Part shown: in pieces, positions 43,789 through 51,173 of the stretch
Layout: each line of letters starts with the position of its first letter
How positions within the stretch are numbered: the stretch's first letter is position 1
The notes under the pieces: model-generated
Seen by the model: the letters and a program-made list of their open reading frames with translations, nothing else
Database searches by the model: none
What the model was told of the DNA's origin: nothing
Source: Pseudomonadota bacterium
GTDB lineage: Bacteria > Pseudomonadota > Gammaproteobacteria > Burkholderiales > Thiobacillaceae
Direction of reading: 5' to 3'
DNA: 64,000 nucleotides
NCBI GenBank assembly: GCA_021802555.1
Contig: JAJZRU010000002.1
Location: 123,204-187,203, forward strand
Made by a program: the position numbers and the translations under genes

Positions 43789-45147
43789 TCAGGCCGTCTT
43801 CGAATAGCGCGGCCCGGACTGCGCGGCCTGCGGCAGGGTCGGGTCGAAGGCCATGGCGATGTTGCGCAGAAACACCCGGCCCAGGTCCGTGACTTCGATG
43901 CGCCCGCCTTGCACGCGCACCAAGCCGTCTTCCTGCAAGGGCGCCAGGGCGGCCAGCTCGGGCGCGAAGGCGGAGGCGAAATCCAATCCCCATTTGGCGC
44001 CGAAGGCCGCCATGTCCAGAGCAAGATCGCACATCAGCGTCATGATCAGATCGCGCCGCATGCGCTCATCGTCGCTCAGGCGATAGCCGCGCTCGGTGGC
44101 CAGCAGGCCGTTGTCCACGCGCAGTTGGTATTCCGGCAGGCCCTTGAGATTTTGCGCATAGACCGATTCGGTCTGGCTGATGGCGGAAATGCCGAAGCCC
44201 AGGATGTCGATCTCGCGCAGGGGCGTGTAGCCCTGGAAGTTGCGCCCCAGGCGGCCTTCGCGGCGCGCGACGATGAGTTCGTCGTCGGGCTTGGCATAGT
44301 GATCCAGGCCGATGTAGTCGTAGCCCGCGCGGGAGAGCATGCGCAGGCTCAGGTTCTGCAATTCCAGGCGCGTGGCGAAGTCGGGCAGGTCCGTCTCGTC
44401 GATCAGGCGCTGGTGTTTTTTCAGCCAGGGCACGTGGGCGTAGCCGAACACGGCCAGGCGCTGCGGGTCGAGCGCGAGCACGCGTTCCAGGGTGTAGGCG
44501 TAGCTGTCCGGCGTCTGGTGCGGCAGGCCCAGCATGAGGTCGATGTTGATGGCGCCGATGCCGGCAGCGCGGAAGCCGCTCACTACTTCGGCGATGAGGT
44601 CGTAAGGCTGGATGCGGTTCACCGCCCGCTGCACCTTGTCGTCCAGGTCCTGCACGCCCAGGCTCACGCGATTGAAGCCGGCTTCGCGCAGGGCCTCGAT
44701 GTGGCAGGCGGTCAGGCCGCGCGGGTCGACTTCCACGGCGACTTCCGCGTCGGGGGCGAAATCGAAGCGGCTGCGGGCGTGCTGCGCGAGGCGCCGTATG
44801 TCGTCCGGATTGAGGAAGGTGGGGGTGCCGCCGCCCCAGTGCATCTGGCGCACCTTGCGCCCGGGCGGCACCAGTTCCGCCACGCGGTCGATTTCGCGCA
44901 GGAGGGAATCCAGATAGCGGCTCGCCTTGGAGTATTTCTGCGTGGCGATCATATGGCAGCCGCAGTAGTAGCAGAGGCTGTCGCAGAAGGGCAGATGGAA
45001 ATAGAGCGAGAGGTCGCGCTTGCCGGGGCGGCGCAATTCCTCGCGCCATGGGCCTTCGTTCACGGCGGGGGAGAAATGCGGTGCCGGCGGGTAGGAGGTG
45101 TAGCGCGGGCCGGGCTGGCTGTAACGGGCAAGCAATGTGGTATCCAT
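43789..45147 (-). CDS. hemN: Oxygen-independent coproporphyrinogen III oxidase
   Basis: 452-residue radical SAM enzyme that decarboxylates coproporphyrinogen III to protoporphyrinogen IX without oxygen. The cluster motif is FHLPFCDSLCYYCGCHMIAT (CxxxCxxC, with a fourth nearby Cys), preceded by the substrate-binding opening SQPGPRYTSYPPAPHF. GGGTPTF and the C-terminal helical domain are present. This is true HemN in length and motif, rather than the shorter HemW. It is read from a strong promoter whose -10 is covered by a palindrome. Confidence 0.96.
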   Translation of the reverse strand: MDTTLLARYSQPGPRYTSYPPAPHFSPAVNEGPWREELRRPGKRDLSLYFHLPFCDSLCYYCGCHMIATQKYSKASRYLDSLLREIDRVAELVPPGRKVRQMHWGGGTPTFLNPDDIRRLAQHARSRFDFAPDAEVAVEVDPRGLTACHIEALREAGFNRVSLGVQDLDDKVQRAVNRIQPYDLIAEVVSGFRAAGIGAINIDLMLGLPHQTPDSYAYTLERVLALDPQRLAVFGYAHVPWLKKHQRLIDETDLPDFATRLELQNLSLRMLSRAGYDYIGLDHYAKPDDELIVARREGRLGRNFQGYTPLREIDILGFGISAISQTESVYAQNLKGLPEYQLRVDNGLLATERGYRLSDDERMRRDLIMTLMCDLALDMAAFGAKWGLDFASAFAPELAALAPLQEDGLVRVQGGRIEVTDLGRVFLRNIAMAFDPTLPQAAQSGPRYSKTA

Positions 45148-45163
45148 GGGCCGCAGCTCATAT

Positions 45164-45208
45164 TAAGGATATGGTTATCCTTATATCACGCGTGTGCCCC
45201 GCGGTCAA
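45164..45208 (-). promoter_or_regulatory. hemN promoter with overlapping palindromic operator
   Basis: On the minus strand a -35 TTGACC (45208-45203) and a -10 TATAAG (45185-45180) are 17 bp apart. A perfect inverted repeat, TAAGGATA-TGGT-TATCCTTA (45164-45183), covers the -10 and the likely start site, 16 bp before the ATG. Placement suggests a repressor. It does not match the FNR consensus TTGAT-N4-ATCAA. Confidence 0.65.
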
Positions 45209-45226
45209 ACCGTTACAATCGCGTCC

Positions 45227-45670
45227 ATGGCCGCCACCTGCGAGGACGCGCATTACCCCAGCCCGGAAGCTGCGGAGGCGGCTTTCTATCGCGCTTTCGA
45301 AAGCCGCGACGCCGCGGCCATGGAAGCGCTCTGGCTGGACGATCCCGGTGTGGCCTGCATCCATCCCCTGGCCGCGCCGCTCACCGGATACCAGGCCGTC
45401 ATCGCCGGCTGGAGAGGTTTGTTCGAGGGCGCCGGCCGCTTCCGCGTGCGCGCCGAGCTGCTGGCGGCCCTGGCGCAGGGCGACACCGTGATCCGCGTGG
45501 TGCACGAGCATCTCACCCTGGGGAACGAAAGCGCCAGCCGCCCGCCCATCCTCGCCACCAACGCCTATCGCAAGACCCCGGCGGGCTGGCGCATGGTGTT
45601 GCACCACGCCTCGCCCCTGCCGGCGGACGAAGACCGCGTGCAGGCCGCCGCGGCGCGCCGGCTGCATTGA
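45227..45670 (+). CDS. NTF2/SnoaL-like protein
   Basis: 147 residues with the NTF2-like pattern of ketosteroid-isomerase-type proteins: YPSPEAAEAAFYRAFESRDA, CIHPLAAPLTGYQAVIAGW, and a final AYRKTPAGWRMVLHHASPLP. The function is unknown; such proteins bind small ligands or act as isomerases. A possible -10 TACAAT (45214-45219) is 7 bases before the ATG with no ribosome site, so the mRNA may be leaderless. Divergent from hemN, and overlapping the next gene by 4 bp. Confidence 0.7.
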   Translation: MAATCEDAHYPSPEAAEAAFYRAFESRDAAAMEALWLDDPGVACIHPLAAPLTGYQAVIAGWRGLFEGAGRFRVRAELLAALAQGDTVIRVVHEHLTLGNESASRPPILATNAYRKTPAGWRMVLHHASPLPADEDRVQAAAARRLH

Positions 45671-46635
45671 ACCCGGCGGTTCCCTATCGGGCTCCCTGGT
45701 GGCTGCCGGGGGGGCACGCGCAGACCCTCTACAGCTATTTCTTCATCCGCAGGCCCCGCGTCTCCTATCGGCGCGAGCGTTGGGAACTGGCCGACGGGGA
45801 TTTTCTCGACCTGGACTGGCTGGACGGCCCGCCCCATTCGCCGCTGGTGGCGCTGTTTCACGGCCTGGAGGGCGACTCCCGGGGGTTTTACGCGCGCGCC
45901 CTCATGGCGGCTGTGCGGGCGCAGGGCTGGCGCGGCGTGGTGGCCCATTTCCGCGGCTGCTCGGGCGAACCCAACCGCCTGCCGCGGGCCTATTTCGCGG
46001 GCGACAGCGGCGATATCGGCACGGTGCTGGCGCGCCTCAAAGCAGGCCATGCCGGCACCCCGCTGCATGCGGTGGGAGTGTCCCTGGGCGGCAACGCCTT
46101 GCTCAAATGGCTGGGCGAGCAGGGCGCGGCCGCTGCGGAGGTGCTGGAGCGCGCGGTTGCCGTGTCGGCGCCGGTGGATCTCGCCGCCGCCGGCAACGCA
46201 CTGGATCGCGGTTTCAACCGGCGCGTCTATACGGCGCACTTCCTGCGCAGCCTGCGGCGCAAGGCGCTCGACAAGCTGCGGCGCCACCCCGGCCTGTACG
46301 ACGGCCGGGCCGTGGCGGGCGTGCGCAGCCTGCGCGCCTTCGACGACCTGGTGACCGCGCCCCTGCACGGCTACCGCGATGCCGACGATTATTGGCGGCG
46401 CGCTTCCAGCAAGCCGCACTTGGCGCGCGTGCAGGTGCCCACGCTGCTCATCAATGCGCGCAACGACCCATTCCTGCCGGCCCACGTGCTGCCCCGAGGC
46501 GCCGAAGTATCGCCCCAGGTGACGCTCGAATATCCCGCGCAGGGCGGGCACGCGGCGTTTCCCGGCGGGCCGTTTCCGGGGCACATCGGCTGGCTGCCCG
46601 CGCGCATCCTGGGTTTCCTGCAGAACGGCTCATAG
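45667..46635 (+). CDS. YheT-type alpha/beta hydrolase
   Basis: 322 residues of the YheT/ABHD1-3 group. Typical opening PYRAPWWLPGGHAQTLYSYF, oxyanion region VALFHGLEGDSRGFYARAL, nucleophile elbow HAVGVSLGGNALLKWLGE (Ser), and late aspartate and histidine in ARNDPFLPAHVLP and QGGHAAFPGG. Substrate unknown; probably an esterase. The start is a TTG at 45667 overlapping the previous stop (TTGA); conserved sequence begins two codons later, so no other start fits. Its stop overlaps the end of the diguanylate cyclase gene by 6 bp, tail to tail. Confidence 0.85.
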   Translation: MNPAVPYRAPWWLPGGHAQTLYSYFFIRRPRVSYRRERWELADGDFLDLDWLDGPPHSPLVALFHGLEGDSRGFYARALMAAVRAQGWRGVVAHFRGCSGEPNRLPRAYFAGDSGDIGTVLARLKAGHAGTPLHAVGVSLGGNALLKWLGEQGAAAAEVLERAVAVSAPVDLAAAGNALDRGFNRRVYTAHFLRSLRRKALDKLRRHPGLYDGRAVAGVRSLRAFDDLVTAPLHGYRDADDYWRRASSKPHLARVQVPTLLINARNDPFLPAHVLPRGAEVSPQVTLEYPAQGGHAAFPGGPFPGHIGWLPARILGFLQNGS

Positions 46636-47729
46636 GGGAAAAAGACTGGGCTGCTGCGGCGGCGTGGCGCGATGCTTGGTGCGGTACATGGACTGGTCGG
46701 CGGCGCGCAGCAGGGCATCTGCCGTCGTGCCGTCCTCGGGAAACAGCGCATGGCCGATGCTGGCTTCGAGGGTGATGGGCAGGCCGTAGAAATCCGCACC
46801 CTGCGCCAGGCCGAGGGAAATCTTGTGCATGGCCGCGTTCACCGCGGTGCGGTCGGCCGCATCCTCCAGCAATACCGTGAATTCGTCGCCGCCGATGCGC
46901 GCCACGGTATCGGATTCGCGCACGCTGCCCAGCAGGCGGCGGGCGACTTCGCTCAACACGGCGTCGCCCACATCGTGGCCGTGCCGGTCGTTGATCTCCT
47001 TGAAGCGGTCCAGATCCACGTAGAGCACCGCCAGCCGCCCCAGATGCCGGCGCGCGCGCAGCACGGCCTGCTGCAAGCGGTCGTAGAACAGGCGCCGGTT
47101 GGCCAGGCCGGTGAGGGCATCGTGGGTAGCCTCCTCGCGCAGTGCGGCGCGCGAGCGCTCCAGTTCTTCCAGATGGGCTTCGATGTCGCGGTGGCTTTGC
47201 GCCAGCCTGCGCAGGCTGAACCAGCCGACCAAGCTGGCCAGCAGCAGGGCCAGGGACTCGTTGAATTGCGCCGCCAGCGGGATCGCCTGCAGCAGGATCA
47301 TGGCGCGCGCCCGGGCGTCCTGTCCGGCGGCCAGCAGATCGGTGATCTCGTCCTGGGTGTCCTGAATGCGCTTCACCAGTTCGTTCTGGGCCTGGAAATT
47401 CGCCTGCTCTCGGGCGTCGAAGCCCATGGCATCGAGGCGCCGGAGCCCTTCGCCCACCAAGTGGCCGGCGTGGTCGAACTGGGCGAGCAGGGCATCGCGC
47501 TCGAAGCGATCCTGCGTCAGGGCCATGCGCAGGAGCGCATCCGTGCGCAATGCGCGGCCACCTGGGTGCGCGTGATGAGGCTGATGCGAAGGTCGTGGTT
47601 CTGCACCACCGTGCGCAGCTCGCCGTTCAGGCGCGCCAGCTGGGCTGCGCTGTTGAGGGTCTGCAGCAGGATGAACAGCGCCAGCAAAGCGAAGCCCCCG
47701 GCAGCAAGATAAATATGGCCTCGCTTCAT
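46630..47729 (-). pseudogene. Diguanylate cyclase broken by a frameshift near its N-terminus
   Basis: Two pieces of one membrane GGDEF protein lie in different frames. The first begins at ATG 47729 (MKRGHIYLAAGGFALLALFI, a membrane helix) and continues LRTVVQNHDLRISLITRTQ before running out of frame; the second continues from about 47556 as LRTDALLRMALTQDRFERDA and includes a second helix (AQFNESLALLLASLVGWFSL) and a complete GGDEF domain with RIGGDEFTVLL and the inhibitory-site RESD. At the junction the text GCCGCGCATTG would read through if two bases (GC) were absent. It may be a true mutation, a phase-variable tract or a sequence error. A TTG at 47550 could start the second piece alone. 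Confidence 0.75.
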
Positions 47730-47787
47730 GGGCGCTCTCGGTGAGCTTGCTTTGGTTTTAGCGTGAAACAACGCGCAGCGTTGCCGC

Positions 47788-47823
47788 GTCCCCCTCGCCC
47801 TCTGGGAGAGGGCCGGGGGCGAG
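47788..47823. repeat. GC-rich REP-like palindrome, copy 1
   Basis: A hairpin-forming element beginning GTCCCCCTCGCCC and returning through GGGAGAGGGC. It shares both halves with the element at 60982. It stands between the broken cyclase gene and the type I secretion locus. Confidence 0.6.
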
Positions 47824-48140
47824 CCGGGGAATTCGCGGAACAGGTTCCGCACCCGGCGAGCGGCTCCGGCTTACCAGCCGGAGCGCGCCCTGCAAGGGAG
47901 GGAAACGGACAGGGCGATAAGAGCGTTTCAAGATTTGGGGCGGCGATTCGCCATGTCCGTTAGCTCAAGCTGTGAAGTTGTGAGCACGAGGTTGAGGAGC
48001 GTCGATGCGTGAATGAAACTAAAAGCTGAAGAAAATGTTGTTAAACAATATGCCTAAAGTTTGGTTGACTTATTGATATTAATTGAATTAGTTTTTAAAA
48101 AATAAGCATAAATTAATCTAATAATCAGGGGGAGGGGGTC
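47824..48140. other. AT-rich leader of the type I secretion locus
   Basis: No gene seen. From about 48000 to 48130 the DNA is strikingly AT-rich against the GC-rich surroundings (runs such as TTTTTAAAAAATAAG). A possible -35 TTGACT is at 48065-48070 with a weak TAGTTT 18 bp on. The ribosome site GGGGGAGGGGG ends 3 bases before the transporter ATG. This is the likely promoter region for the secretion genes. Confidence 0.5.
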
Positions 48141-50372
48141 ATGGAGGCCGCGGCTTTATCGCAGCGTGATCTACTGTGGCTGGTCGATAGTTTGTGCCGG
48201 CTGCACCGCATTCCTTTCGATCGGGACCTGCTGCTGGGCCGCTGCCCGCCGCCCCATACTTTGGCGCAATTGGGGCACACGCTCGATAGCTTGGGCCTGA
48301 AAAGCCGCTCCGCACGCCTCGGCGATAAGGTGCACGGCCGCATGCCTTTGCCCTTCATCGCCTTTGAAAAAATTGCACTGGAACGGGCAGGGGTGGGCGA
48401 CGCTTCAGCTCTTGAGCTCGAAAGCGAGGGGGGTACCGGCAAGGATGGAGCGTCGCAGAGCGACGTACAGCCTGCAAATTCGGATTTTTCCCAAGCCGCC
48501 CTCGTCACGCTGGTGCTCATTGTGCAAAGCGACAGCGAGCGCGTGCTGTTTTTTCCCGCGGGCAGCGACCAGCCGCAAACGCTTGCGGCGGAAGAATTTC
48601 TCGCCCGCTTCGAGCCGGGCATCATCATCGTCGAACGCGCTCTGCCCGAGCCGGCCGAAGAGGGTGCGGGCCTTGCCCCGGCGCTGGCCCGCCCGTCCTT
48701 CGGCTTTCGATGGTTCGTGCCCGAGCTGCTCAAGCACAAAACCATCTGGCGCGACGTGCTGCTGGCCTCGCTCGCCATTCAACTATTGGGCCTTGGGCTG
48801 CCGTTGTTCACCCAGGTGGTGATCGACAAAGTCGTCGTGCATCACACGCTCTCCACCTTGCAGGTGGTGGGCGCGGGCATGGCCATCTTCCTGTTGTTTG
48901 CGGCCTTGATGGGCTGGATCCGCCAGCAGCTCATCCTGCACACGGGAAATAGGGTCGATGCCGTGCTGGGGATCGCTGTCTTTCGCCACCTGCTGCGCTT
49001 GCCGCATCTTTATTTCCAGCACCGCCCCACCGGCACGCTCATCGCCCGTCTGCAAGGCATTGAAACCATACGCGACTTCATCACCGGTGCGGCGGTTTCG
49101 CTCATCCTCGATCTGCCCTTCATGCTGGTGTTTCTGGCGGTGATGTTCTTCTACAGCTGGCAGCTCACGCTCATCGCCGTCGCCCTCATCGCCCTGCTTG
49201 CCGGGTTGAGTTTTGCCATCACACCCGTGCTGCGGGCGCGGATCAACGAACAGTTTCTTCTCGGCGCGCGCAACCAGTCCTTTCTTACCGAATACGTGGC
49301 CGGCATGGAAACCGTCAAAGCGCTGCAAATGGAGCCGCGGCTCGAAGACCGCTACGGCGATTATCTGGCCAGCTATCTAGGCGCGAACTACCGGACCCGC
49401 AGCCTGGCCAACGCCTACCAAACCCTTTCCAACGCACTGGAGCAGACCCAGACCCTGGCCATACTCGTGGTCGGTGCCTTGCTGGTCATGAACAACGACG
49501 GTTTCACCATCGGCATGCTGGTGGCGTTCCAGATGTTTGCGCAGCGCCTGTCCCAACCCGTTCTGCGGCTCGCCGGGCTGTACCAGGAATTTCAGCAGGC
49601 TGGCATCGCGGTCAAGCGCTTGGCCGATTTGATGGACTGTCCGGCCGAGCCCTACACCGTTGTGCCTACCCGCCGCACGCGGCGTGAAGGAGGCATCGAA
49701 GTGCGGGGACTGGGCTTCCGCTATGCCGAATCCCAGCCCTGGCTCTATCGCGACCTCGGCCTCGTCATCCCGCCTGGCAGCACCGTCGCTCTCATGGGGC
49801 CGTCCGGCTGTGGCAAGAGCACGCTGGCCAAACTGCTGCTGGGATTTCTCCTGCCGACCGAAGGCGCCATCAAGCTCGACGGCATCGACACCCGCTTCCT
49901 CGCCGCCAATGAACTGCGCCAAAGTTTTGGCGTAGTGCCGCAGGAAACCGTGCTGTTCTCCGGCACCATTTACGACAACCTCATTGCAGGCAGCCCGCAT
50001 GCCGGCTTCGAGGATGTGGAAAACGCCTGCCGCATGGCCGAAATCCACGACCACATCCAGAGCCTGCCGCAGGGCTACCAAAGCGAAATCGGCGAAAAGG
50101 GCGCCGGCCTGTCCGGCGGGCAGAAGCAGCGCATCGCCATCGCCCGGGCCCTGCTCAAGCGCCCAAGCATCCTCATCTTCGACGAAGCCACCAGCAACCT
50201 CGACCCGGCCACCGCGGAAGCGTTCGCGCACACCATCAACCAGCTCAAAGGGCGGGCCACGATGATTTTCATCGCCCATCAGCTGCCGAAAGGCTTGCTG
50301 GTGGACGGGGCGGTGAAGCTGGGGGAGCGGCCAGGCGAAGCGAAGCGGCGTCAACCGCAGAGGGGGGCTTGA
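48141..50372 (+). CDS. Type I secretion ABC transporter, HlyB type with degenerate peptidase domain
   Basis: 743 residues. N-terminal C39-like domain (about 1-150): the catalytic cysteine position in DLLWLVDSLCRLHRI is occupied by Leu, so it should bind but not cut substrate, as in HlyB. This domain carries an extra Ser-, Gly- and Glu-rich segment near 84-115. Six membrane helices follow (about 210-470), then the ATPase with Walker A MGPSGCGKSTLAKLLLG, signature LSGGQKQRIAIARALL, Walker B ILIFDEATSNLD, and H-loop MIFIAHQLPKGLLV. Exports the RTX protein encoded 0.8 kb downstream. The next gene starts 1 bp after this stop. Confidence 0.93.
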   Translation: MEAAALSQRDLLWLVDSLCRLHRIPFDRDLLLGRCPPPHTLAQLGHTLDSLGLKSRSARLGDKVHGRMPLPFIAFEKIALERAGVGDASALELESEGGTGKDGASQSDVQPANSDFSQAALVTLVLIVQSDSERVLFFPAGSDQPQTLAAEEFLARFEPGIIIVERALPEPAEEGAGLAPALARPSFGFRWFVPELLKHKTIWRDVLLASLAIQLLGLGLPLFTQVVIDKVVVHHTLSTLQVVGAGMAIFLLFAALMGWIRQQLILHTGNRVDAVLGIAVFRHLLRLPHLYFQHRPTGTLIARLQGIETIRDFITGAAVSLILDLPFMLVFLAVMFFYSWQLTLIAVALIALLAGLSFAITPVLRARINEQFLLGARNQSFLTEYVAGMETVKALQMEPRLEDRYGDYLASYLGANYRTRSLANAYQTLSNALEQTQTLAILVVGALLVMNNDGFTIGMLVAFQMFAQRLSQPVLRLAGLYQEFQQAGIAVKRLADLMDCPAEPYTVVPTRRTRREGGIEVRGLGFRYAESQPWLYRDLGLVIPPGSTVALMGPSGCGKSTLAKLLLGFLLPTEGAIKLDGIDTRFLAANELRQSFGVVPQETVLFSGTIYDNLIAGSPHAGFEDVENACRMAEIHDHIQSLPQGYQSEIGEKGAGLSGGQKQRIAIARALLKRPSILIFDEATSNLDPATAEAFAHTINQLKGRATMIFIAHQLPKGLLVDGAVKLGERPGEAKRRQPQRGA

Positions 50373-50373
50373 G

Positions 50374-51138
50374 ATGGCGAGCAAATTGGTACCGACGGCG
50401 ATGAAGATATGGCCGATGGCAGTGTTATCGATGGTCCTGGGAGGCGCCATGAGCGCGAATTCAATGGGCGGTATGGGCGATTTTTCCAAGGATATGGCTG
50501 GACGTGCGCTGAAACCTAGACATGCGAGCTGGAAGGAGGAGGTCCTGCTGCACGACGGCAGGACGCTGATCGTGGAACGGTCGCAGATCTATGGGGGCTA
50601 CCCGACGATTGAAAGCCGGGAAAGGGAGGTTCTTAACGAAGAATGGACATTCCGAACGCCAGATGGCGAACGGAAGATTGTCTGGAAATCCGACTTCCGC
50701 AGGCCGCCCGAAGGTGACAGCCTGATGCTGCTGCAACTCAACTTTCTGGACGGCGTTCCTTACGTCGCTGCCACACCCGCGGGTTGCCTTGCCTACAACC
50801 ATTGGAAGCGCCCGAATCCGCCCTATGTGTTCTTCAAATACGACGGCAAGGCGTGGAAGCAGATTCCGTTGGCCGAATTCCCGGCGGTGTTCATGGAATC
50901 GAATGTGGTGGTGGGAGGAAGAATGAATCCGGAAAAGCAATCAGGTACGACGCTCTCCGTTAGCACGATCAAGGAAGAGAACCGGCTGCTGGAGCCGTAT
51001 TTGCGAACGATTCTTCGCGAGCCGCTTTCGGCGCAGAGGATAAATGAGATGTGTGAAGAGCGTGTTCTTTATAAGGGATCCTGGATTCTTCCGAACGATC
51101 CTATAGCTCGAAAATTTATTGATCGGCAGCAAAGATAA
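50374..51138 (+). CDS. Unknown exported protein of the RTX secretion locus, 254 residues
   Basis: I do not recognise a family. A signal peptide is likely at the start (MKIWPMAVLSMVLGGAMSAN, from the second ATG at 50401). The mature part is soluble and rich in charged and aromatic residues, for example LHDGRTLIVERSQIYGGYP, WTFRTPDGERKIVWKSDF and AYNHWKRPNPPYVFFKYDGK, with two or three cysteines. Codon use looks less GC-biased towards the 3' end than in neighbours. Placed between the transporter and its RTX substrate, it might be an immunity, chaperone or activation factor; position is the only evidence. Confidence 0.8.
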   Translation: MASKLVPTAMKIWPMAVLSMVLGGAMSANSMGGMGDFSKDMAGRALKPRHASWKEEVLLHDGRTLIVERSQIYGGYPTIESREREVLNEEWTFRTPDGERKIVWKSDFRRPPEGDSLMLLQLNFLDGVPYVAATPAGCLAYNHWKRPNPPYVFFKYDGKAWKQIPLAEFPAVFMESNVVVGGRMNPEKQSGTTLSVSTIKEENRLLEPYLRTILREPLSAQRINEMCEERVLYKGSWILPNDPIARKFIDRQQR

Positions 51139-51173
51139 CTTCGTTCACCGCCATTCTGTTTAGGAGATAAATT

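Noticed and set aside
45164..45183. FNR/ANR box upstream of hemN
   Set aside because: The palindrome arms are TAAGGATA/TATCCTTA, not TTGAT/ATCAA, and it lies over the -10 rather than upstream of the -35.
43909..46635. A very long plus-strand open frame covering hemN, the NTF2-like gene and the hydrolase
   Set aside because: Only the last third (from TTG 45667) matches a protein family; the front part is antisense to hemN.
48141..48590. An active C39 peptidase, which would make the transporter a bacteriocin-type exporter
   Set aside because: The catalytic cysteine position is Leu, and the substrate next door is an RTX protein with no double-glycine leader evident.
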